Below the pieces are notes generated by a model. That model was not told where the DNA came from, did not search any database, and saw only the letters and a program-made list of their open reading frames with translations. Below, piece by piece: positions 56,429 to 64,000 of a DNA stretch of 64,000 nt. The DNA is taken from positions 72,121,737-72,185,736 of the forward strand of contig CM036170.1 in NCBI GenBank assembly GCA_020631735.1. The letters run 5' to 3'. A program made the translations under genes and the position numbers. Every line of letters starts with the position of its first letter. Position 1 is the first letter of the stretch. The DNA comes from Saccharum officinarum. Taxonomy: Eukaryota > Streptophyta > Magnoliopsida > Poales > Poaceae.

Positions 56429-57569
56429 TCCAGTTAGACCAGTTTTTGGTCTCTTTTTTCGCATTTCTTTTGTGGCCTTGAAGCAGTCTGCCACGTGTAT
56501 AGGATTGGAGATTTGTAGTAGTATTTCTTCGTCTGCAGCTGGATTTGCAGTATAATATAACAGTTTATTTTGCAATGCTCAAAATTTTCAACATTAAGCA
56601 AATTGCTAACCCATCCACCCAAGTTGGATTCCTAAGACTGGCTCGGGTTTGGGAAGATCACGAGGGATTTGCAGTATTTGCAATTAGATTTGCTGCACCG
56701 AAAGTGAAAGAAATTCAGAATGAACCTATCCGTTGAATTAATAAAACTGAAAAACATTGAGGCATTTCTAAACAGCCTGTACCAAACTGAATCGATTTTT
56801 TTCGGTGTTTTAGGCTGTGACTTGCTGCCTTTTTACTTTTTTTCACAACGATAAAACCGAATTTCATTACTTGCCTCAACGAAATTACAACTTTTAATGT
56901 ACTGCCAAACAGAAAACTTCGATTCACCAATTATTTTAGTACTAATGATGCATCAAAATTTTGTGGTCCATCATTATACCATTGTGCCCTTTCTATTTGA
57001 GTACTAATGATGGACCGCAATACCATTGATGACTGACCATAATTTGAAGGGAAGTAATGTTAAGAGGTGTAAGCAAGTGGCAGGCAGGCTCCTCTGCTCC
57101 CAGCTGAAACAGTCATCGGATCGGATAGCATGGCCAGCTAATGCAGTCATCTGATAGCGTCAAGTTGACACCGGCGAAAGCAATTGAGATGGAACGTACA
57201 ACCATAACAAAGGTTGTTTAGTAATAGAAGGGGCCGCGCAAATAACTTGCATAGCTAGTTTTTTTATTATAAGCTTTGGATTTTATTATGTGAAAATATT
57301 ATTTATATGTAGTTTATTCTGTCTCTATGCGTTCTCACTGTATTTATTGACTCGACTGTATATAGCTATCATCGATTAATTCCTCTATTTAAAGCGATTG
57401 TTGTCACTCCTCGTCTTTTTTTTCCCGCTCCAATATTATTGATGTGCAATTTTCTGCCGATGTCAAATCAAGTTGCCTTCATTTTTTTTGGTGGGCTGCA
57501 TTTCTCAATAAAATCATTGTTGGAATCTCTCGCAAATTATTCAATTGCTCAGACATTTTCTAAGTTGTA
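56429..57569. other. 3' UTR and intergenic, nothing recognised
   Basis: The first few hundred bases are probably the 3' UTR of the 158-aa gene. The rest is AT-rich without ORFs of note. Confidence 0.5.
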
Positions 57570-57826
57570 CTACTTCCGTCCTGAAAAGAATGTAATTATG
57601 GGTTGCGTGCCACGAAAAGAGGTTCACGTTTGACCAAGTTTTCAGTAAATAATATTCACAGCTATGTCTTTAAATTAATTTATTATGAAAATATATTTCG
57701 TAATTAATCTGATGGTATTTATTTGGTATCATATACATATATAATTTTTTATCTATAATTGGTCAAACTTAAGGTACTAAACTGTGACACTATACTGGAA
57801 TTGCATTCTTTTGGGGACAGAAGTAG
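57570..57826. mobile_element. Stowaway MITE, 257 bp, TA target duplication
   Basis: The ends CTACTTCCGTCCTGAAAAG and the complement CTACTTCTGTCCCCAAAAG match each other and the Stowaway consensus (Tc1/Mariner superfamily). TA flanks both sides (57568-57569 and 57827-57828). Confidence 0.9.
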
Positions 57827-58169
57827 TACATTTTATTGACAATTCGTGTCGTTTGTGAGTTTCTTATGCATGTGCATGGGTGACACTACCGGAGCCGGCT
57901 GCTTTGCCGAGGGCCCAGGCTCTCGGCAAAGCCTCTAAGGCCCTCGGCAAAGCCTTTGCCGAGCGCAGCTCTCGGCAAAGCGCCCTCGGCAAAAATCCGA
58001 TCGGCAAAGGCTTCTTTGCCGAGAGCCGTTTATCGGGCACTCGGCAAAGCCTTTGCCGAGAGCCCGACGCTCGGCAAAGCGCGAAATAAAAAAATACGAA
58101 AGAAACCTGGAAAAAAAATTTCAATCGGGGGAGGGGCCCACTGGCCAGCGCCCGCCCGTCTCCGTCGAA

Positions 58170-60703
58170 CAGGCTTGGACTGAGTACAATTCAGGAGTTG
58201 CCTGACCTGCAGCTGGACAGACCGTTCTCAGAGGAGATTGAAATGGCAGTCAGAGGCTTGCCAAACGACAAGGCACCTGGGCCTGATGGGTTCACAAACA
58301 ATTTTTATAAGCGCTGCTGGACCATCATCAAAGCTGACATCTTGCAAGCCTTTCAGAGCATACACAATCAGCAATGCGGGGCTCTTGAACAGATCAATGA
58401 GGCGCAGGTTGTGCTAGTTCCGAAGAGTGAAGTTGCTACTGAACCTAAAGACTTCAGGCCAATTAGCCTTGTGCACTCCTTTGCAAAGCTCCTTACGACG
58501 GTCCTCGCATCAAGACTGTCGGTCTACATTGACAGCCTTATATCACCCTCATAGAGTGCTTTCATCAGTAAAAGATGCATTCAAGACAACTTTATATATA
58601 TGTGCGAGGGCTAGCGAGACAATACCACAAGACAAGGACACCGGTATGCCTCTTCAAACTAGATATCAGCAAGGCATTTGATACAGTTTCCTAGGAATAC
58701 CTGCTAGAAATGCTGCGCCACAGGGGATTCAGTCAACGGTGGACAAATTGGTTAGCACAAATATTAAGTTCTTCATTTTCGACGATCATGCTCAACGGTT
58801 GCCCGGGACCAAGCATCAAGCATAGTAGAGGGTTGCGTCAGGGAGACCCTCTATCTCCATATCTCTTCATCCTGGCAATCGACGTGCTGAACCGGCAATT
58901 CGAAATCGCAACTGAGGAGGGACGGCTCAGCCCGCTCAGAGGCCGACATGCAAGACTACGCCTCTCGCTATACGCAGATGATGCAGTGATCTTCACCAAC
59001 CCGAAGTGGGAGGATGTCAGCTGCATCATGGACATTATGCAGGCATTTGGTGATGCGACTGGACTCAAAATTAATATCGAAAAGAGCACGGTTGCGCCAA
59101 TTCGATGTGAATCAATGGACCTTGACCATGTGTTGGCTGACTTCGCGGGAGCGCGTGTTGGCTTCCCAGTCAGGTACCTGGGGCTGCCATTGACCTTGAG
59201 AAGAATCAGAATGGTGCATCTCCAGTACATCCTGGACAGGGCAAAGGGAAAGATGCATGGATGGCAGGGTACGATGATTAGTATTGCTGGGCGACGGGAA
59301 CTGATCAAGTCGGTGATCACTGCACAACCAGTCTACCTCATGTCAGTAATCAAGCCGCCAAAACAGTTCATAAAGGAGTTTGACAAATTGAGAAGGCGTT
59401 TCCTCTGGGCAGGCGATGGAGAGATCACTGGTGGGAAATGTAAAGTAGCATGGCCACGGGTATGCCAGCCAGTGGAGAATGGTGGCCTAGGAATAAAAGA
59501 TTTTGAAACTTTTAGCAGATCACTAAGGCTCAGATGGCTTTGGTATGCCTGGGATGACAGAGATCGGCCGTGGAAAGATTTGCCTACTCCTACTGATATT
59601 GCTGACATGAAGCTGTTCAATGAAGCTACTACCGTGGATTTAGGAAATGGAAAGAAGGCATCTTTCTGGAATTCTTCATGGCTACATGGAAAGGCGCCGG
59701 CAGTATTATTCCCCGCTTTATACAAGCACAGCAAGAGGAAGAATAGGACGGTGCTCGAAGCCATGAGTGGCAACAGGTGGATCAGTGACGTGGATCACAA
59801 CATGACTCTAGAGACAATCAGCTAATTTGTTAGTCTTTGGGAAACGATGCAGGGGGTGGTCCTAAATGAAACACAACAGGATAAAATCAGGTGGAAGCTC
59901 GCTGTGCATGGTGAATACACAGCATGGTCAGCTTACATAATGCAGTTTGAGGGAGCAGCCAAGAGCCTGACAGCAGATCTTACATGGAAGACCAAGGCGC
60001 CACCGAAATGCAAGTTTTTTCTATGGCTGGCACTACAAGACCGAATCTGGACGGCACAAAGGTTGCAGCGCCATGGGTGGCCAAATGAGTACTTCTGCCA
60101 GATGTGTATCAGAAACTTGGAGACGGTGGCTCACCTGTTCATGGAGTGCTATGTTTCCAGAAGGGTTTGGGGCATGGTTGCTGCATGGGCACGATTGTCT
60201 GCTCTGGCACCACAAAACTGGGACCTCACGGAAAGTATGCAGGTTTGGGTACTTGGCATGGCAAACAATCAGAGGGGGCAATACAGCGAAGCGGCCAAGT
60301 CGATGCTTATCCTTGTCATCTGGGAGCTGTGGCGTGAAAGGAACGAAAGAGTCTTCAGAAACACGAGCAGATCGGTGCAGCAAATTGTCAGTTCCATACA
60401 AGATGAAGCAAGGCTCTGGGCAAGCGCAGGCAACAAGGGCCTCAAAGATTTGCTGAACGACCTAGAGCTGCAGCAGGAAAATCTTGTTCAGCAGGGTGCA
60501 CCTGTATTAGTTGCTATAACAAATTATATGTAAATTAGCATGCATAGGAGTTAGGAGTTAGGGGTGGCAAGCTGCTCAGTACATGAGCAACATGCAAAAT
60601 GGTCGGAGCCGGCGCAGCTTGTGCCATATTTGAGCTCCTTATTGTAAACATTCTATTTTTGCTTATCAATGAAAGCCGGTAACGGATCTTTCGAAAAAAA
60701 AAA
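58170..60703 (+). mobile_element. L1-type LINE, 5'-truncated, with poly(A) tail
   Basis: The 3' end is a classic non-LTR tail: a terminal short UTR ending in tcgaaaaaaaaaa (60691-60703). The 5' end lacks ORF1 and endonuclease and starts inside the RT domain, the usual outcome of incomplete target-primed reverse transcription. No target duplication is visible at either end, so the junctions are not those of a simple insertion. Confidence 0.85.
58198..60533 (+). pseudogene. LINE reverse transcriptase with zf-RVT C-terminus, broken
   Basis: RT motifs in order: AVRGLPNDKAPGPDGFTNNF, DFRPISLVHSFAKLLTTVLASRL, then frame breaks near 58550-58700, GLRQGDPLSPYLFILAIDVL, the catalytic LSLYADDAVIF (about 58963-58992), KINIEKSTVAP, YLGLPLTLRR and GRRELIKSVITAQPVYLMS. 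A stop at 59823 separates the C-terminal zinc-finger-like region (WKTKAPPKCKFFLWLALQDRIWT, CQMCIRNLETVAHLFMECYVSRRVW, ending 60533). At least two frame changes and one stop make it inactive. Confidence 0.9.
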
Positions 60704-60794
60704 TCATTCAGGTCTCACAAAACAACAATAAAAAAAACAGCATCACATTTTTCATATCTAGCCAGACACATTTTGCGCGTGCAGAACTTGGATA
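60704..60794. other. 91-bp segment between LINE tail and second CACTA terminus
   Basis: No match to any other part of the window was seen. It may be flank carried over from a donor locus where a LINE lay upstream of a CACTA element. Confidence 0.4.
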
Positions 60795-61112
60795 CACTAT
60801 CGGAGCCGGCTGCTTTGCCGAGGGCCTCAGGCTCTCGACAAAGCCTCTAAGGCCCTCGGCAAAGCCTTTGCCGAGCGCAGCTCTCGGCAAAGCGCCCTCG
60901 GCAAAAATCCGATCGACAAAGGCTTCTTTGCCGAGAGCCGTTTATCAGGCACTCGGCAAAGCCTTTGCCGAGAGCCCGACGCTCGGCAAAGCCTTTGGCG
61001 AGAGCCCGACGCTCGGCAAAGCGCGAAATAAAAAAATGCGGAAAAAACCTGGGAAAAAAATTTTCAATCGGGGGAGGGGCCCACTGGCCAGCGCCCGCCC
61101 GTCTCCGTCGAA
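60795..61112 (+). repeat. second copy of the CACTA left terminus
   Basis: It starts CACTATCGGAGCCGGC and follows the first terminus (57884-58169) almost base for base up to tctccgtcgaa, with one extra 30-bp subterminal unit. The terminal C to T change breaks the match to the right-end repeat. Confidence 0.9.
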
Positions 61113-61143
61113 GTCGCAAGTCGCGGCATTTTTCACGTAAAAT

Positions 61144-61217
61144 TCGTGGCTACGCGGTCGGCGGGATTCGAACTCGTGACCTCTCACTCACGCGATACCT
61201 CCTCTGCCACCTGCACT
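61144..61217 (-). other. tRNA-like sequence with B box inside the CACTA element
   Basis: On the minus strand gagttcgaatccc (61163-61175) is a canonical B box, preceded by ggtggcagaggaggt, which resembles an A box. The cloverleaf does not close convincingly, so it is a tRNA relic or a SINE-like piece. Confidence 0.5.
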
Positions 61218-61303
61218 ACACACTCACATGCGTCTATATGCCGTTTCAGTTACTCAAATATTATACTAAACCAAGTAAAAATTGATTGTTTGAGGCCCTA
61301 AAC

Positions 61304-61700
61304 GAATTCAAATCAAAAAGTTATCAACCACAAAGTTTCATAACTTTTCGAGCACTACATTTTTCATATAGAAAGTTTTTCCATCCGAGGTCTTTTGAAA
61401 AATTCAAATTTTAAAATTTTGAATTTCAAACGTAGTTTTGCATGACAAGATGAATTCAAATGAAAAAGTGGTCAACTACAATGTTTCATAACTTTTTGAG
61501 ATCTACAAATTTCATTTAGGAAGTTTTTCCATCCGAGGTCTTTTGAAAAATTCGAATTTTAAAATTTTAAAATTTTGAATTTCAAACGTAGTTTTCCATG
61601 ACAAGATGAATTCAAATTAAAAAGTGGTCAACTACAATGTTTCATAACCTTTCGAGATCTACAAACTTCATTTAGGAAGTTTTTCCATCCGAAATTGTGG
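61304..61700 (+). repeat. tandem repeat of about 150 bp, 2.6 units
   Basis: Units begin with gaattcaaat at 61304, 61452 and 61608 and share caactacaatgtttcataac and gaagtttttccatccga. An inverted partial copy lies at 61815-61885. It is internal to the CACTA element and non-coding. Confidence 0.85.
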
Positions 61701-61705
61701 TGCTA

Positions 61706-61786
61706 ACATTGTTCACAAATCTTATATATCTCTCTTGTAGTTTCATGAAACTACATGAGAGGCATATAGATTTTGTGAACAACGTA
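61706..61786. repeat. 80-nt imperfect hairpin
   Basis: gttcacaaa...tgtagtttc pairs with gaaactaca...tttgtgaac over about 34 bases per arm with few mismatches and a very short loop. Confidence 0.75.
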
Positions 61787-62253
61787 ATTATTACTTTGTC
61801 GAATAAAGAAATGACCAATATAAAGTTTGTAGATCATAAAAAGTTATGAAACTTTGTAGTTGAAAACTTTTTTATTTGAATTCGTTTAGGGCACCAAAAT
61901 GTGGTTTGAAAAATTGCTTTGCCGAGTGTTTTACTTTGGCACTCGGCAAAGAAGCCTTTGCCGAGTGTTTTTTTTTTGGCTCTCGGCAAAGAAACTTCTT
62001 TGCCGAGAGCCGTTTATCGGACGCTCGGCAAAGCCTTCTTTGCCGAGTGTTTTTTTTTTGGCTCTGGGGAAAGAAACTTCTTTGCCGAGAGCCGTTTATG
62101 GGACGCTCGGCAAAGCCTGCTTTGCCGAGTGTAGAGGCTTTGCCGAGTGTTTTTTATTTGGCTCTCGGCAAAGCCTTCTTTGCTGAGCGCCCGAAAAAAA
62201 ACGCTCGGCAAAGCCTCCGGCGCTCGGCAAAGAAGTGAATTCCGGTAGTGTGA

Positions 62254-62567
62254 AGCGACGGACCAACATGACAGCGACTGATTTAAATGAATGGTTAAAA
62301 CTGTTTAGAGATTATTAGAAATCATAGTACTTATCAAAATGCCACAAAAGTAGCAAACAACACCGTCAAAGTATGAAGTTACCAAAGTGGATTGACTCGT
62401 CTAAAACTACATCAACTTGTCTCTTCGGAGACATCCGATAAAACTACAGCAGCTCCTGGTGTAAAGGTAATACATAGGTCACGCTAATGTATACTCATTG
62501 GTCACATTATGATGATTGGTGTGATGAAAAGAAAATTAGTTTCACACATATTATTATTAATATTATT
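62254..62567. other. intergenic, nothing recognised
   Basis: AT-rich sequence directly after the CACTA element. Confidence 0.45.
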
Positions 62568-62716
62568 ACTTTCTCTATCCCTAATTATACCCCAGGCTAG
62601 CTTTTCTAGATACATAGTTTTCATTATGTATTTAGACATGACCTATATCTAGGTGCATAGCAAAACCATTGTATTTAGAAAAAAATTGACTTATAACTCG
62701 GAACGCAAGAGTACTA
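62568..62716. mobile_element. degenerate Stowaway-like MITE
   Basis: tactttctctatccctaattata and the complement tactcttgcgttccgagtta resemble Stowaway ends and each other. It is strongly diverged. Confidence 0.4.
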
Positions 62717-62939
62717 TTTGGGGGCTAAACAAAAAAAAAATCTACATAGCATGATCTATCACCATCCCACTCCTCAAACTAATCACTTTCGTGTCATAGT
62801 CAACATCTATGCTAATAATGTTTGAATATATATATATAAGCAATGGAACCGTGCACATTTTTAACCAGAGCGTGTGATTTCTGCGCATAAGAAGTAAAGA
62901 ATGCGTGAGAATAAAAATGCTCCCCCCACCTTCAATTTC

Positions 62940-64000
62940 ATTCGGACTTGCTAGCGCCCGAATGTCCAATCTGAGCGCTAGCGTCCGAACGCTGCCTGCA
63001 TAGGGCACAAACGAGCACCTAGCGCGTCAGGCTCGCGAGGGAGCGCACCAGCAGTGGGCCCACGCCGTTAGCCGCTTCCCACGTGCATCTCATGTGCAAT
63101 ACCCGATCTACTTTTAAAACATCCAGATGCAACAGTTGCAATGTAAAAAAAAGACAGATGAAACATTTTTTTTAGAATTACACAGTATAACGTAGACGCC
63201 CAACACGCACGCACACAAGCGTCTGAAACACTTGTGAAAACGTCTAGAAAAACATTTGAAAATCATTACAAACATATGCAACATAGAGTTGAAACACTTG
63301 CAAACATACGTATGAAACACTTGAAAAAAAATACTTGAAACATATGCTTGCAATATACATGTATATGCAACATTCAGATCTACACTTGCAACATCCAAGC
63401 AAAACACTTGCAACATTCGTCTAGAATGGACGAAACATTTGGAACATACACTTAAAACATACGTGTTTAGCCATTACAACATGTGCAGTATCCCGATCTA
63501 CTTTTGCAACATCGATATATAACACTTGCACCATACCTCTGAAGCATCTAAAACACTTACAACATACTATTGTAACATGCACTTTCATCGTAGCATCTAC
63601 TTGCTGCTTGGACGAATGGAGACTCGTCGACGCGGAGTTCGAAGCCGCAGAGTAGCGCGAAGGTCGTTGGTGTGAAGCTCGTCAGCTGCACGGATGGAGC
63701 GTGGCCACAACGGGTGTCGCGAGTTCGAAAGCGAGCTAGCGAACGCCTAGTGCGTTGGGCTCGCCATGCGCAATGCGAGCGGCAGCGGGGGCGTGAGCAA
63801 GGGCAGCACGAGCGGGGGGTGGTGTGCGAGTGCGGGGTCCGTTCAGACGGACGCTCTACCAGCAGCGTTTCCGAATTTCATTCAAAGGAACCTCGGAGGA
63901 AATTCCGTAGCGGGTTATGTAAACGGATATCATTTAGTTTGAAGGAGCCAAAAACAAAATGATACTCGCCGAATTCAGAGATGACATCTTTGATGCTCTT
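62940..64000. repeat. dispersed repeat with degenerate 'cttgcaacatacg' units, copy 2
   Basis: 63090-63600 repeats the style of 14940-15310, including the transition gcttggacgaatggag and a GC-rich flank afterwards. The GC-rich end (63620-64000) has ORFs only by composition. The right boundary is not reached with certainty within the window. Confidence 0.55.

Larger units (their letters stand above)
57884..62250. mobile_element. composite CACTA (En/Spm-type) element, 4367 bp
   Basis: The left end CACTACCGGA and the right end TCCGGTAGTG are perfect inverted repeats and are flanked by TGA at 57881-57883 and 62251-62253, the 3-bp duplication typical of CACTA elements. Subterminal regions at both ends are dense with tttgccgagagc / ctcggcaaag units in both orientations. 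The interior contains an L1-type LINE and a second left terminus at 60795. No transposase (TnpA/TnpD-like) coding is present. Confidence 0.85.

Noticed and set aside
61304..61700. CRISPR-like array
   Set aside because: Long tandem repeats without unique spacers, inside a plant transposon; CRISPR arrays do not occur here.

Overview
The window is nuclear DNA from a grass, most likely a panicoid or andropogonoid cereal or relative (sorghum, Miscanthus, sugarcane or maize type). The reasons are intron-rich plant genes with very GC-rich first exons, a Sirevirus (Copia) retrotransposon whose LTR carries CCGGAC palindromes, a CACTA element with 'tttgccgag' subterminal repeats, Tourist, Stowaway, Ds and MULE derivatives, and a very long solo LTR. 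There are no bacterial features. The 100 N at 1452-1551 mark a scaffold gap.

Layout: 1-1185, broken F-box/DUF295 gene on the minus strand. 1552-10013, Sirevirus that has lost its 5' LTR, gag, protease and most of integrase at the gap; it keeps a decayed integrase/RT/RNase H, an env-like third ORF region and a complete 3' LTR. 10014-15780, intergenic DNA with MITEs and dispersed repeats. 15900-24850, two SINA-type RING E3 ligase genes: the first is frameshifted and cut by a rearranged Copia element, the second is intact. 25041-27840, a Tourist-like MITE, a 903-bp MULE foldback with a 9-bp target duplication, and a block duplicated from 11.3-13.1 kb. 28287-30753 (minus), intact four-exon GT14 glycosyltransferase gene. 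31385-37200, MITEs, a 1136-bp hAT element inside a 212-bp tandem duplication, and a GC-rich unclassified block. 37298-42129, a 4832-bp solo LTR with perfect 5-bp target duplication. 42766-47640, Helitron-like DNA carrying fragments of a Ulp1 (C48) protease gene and of a GNOM-type ARF-GEF gene. 47984-49222, Ds-like hAT element. 49640-54254, intact eleven-exon ABCG7-type half transporter. 55952-56428, small single-exon gene for a predicted plastid or membrane protein. 57570-57826, Stowaway MITE. 57884-62250, composite CACTA element containing an L1-type LINE and a second copy of its own left terminus. 62254-64000, a possible Stowaway and a dispersed repeat.

Four genes look functional: the SINA-like ligase, the GT14 enzyme, ABCG7 and the 158-aa protein. 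They share no evident pathway, as is usual for plant neighbours. The rest is mainly layered transposon history, datable in part from target-site duplications.

The most interesting signals are: a CCGGAC palindrome array plus TATA-like motif in front of the Sirevirus env-like ORF that repeats the architecture of its own LTR promoter; a 12-bp inverted repeat that brackets the polypurine tract and LTR start; captured Ulp1 and GNOM fragments in Helitron-like DNA; tRNA-like B boxes in two different transposons; the CACTA/LINE composite; and the implied multi-copy SINA array. Coordinates of exons were derived by hand from reading frame and GT/GC-AG signals.
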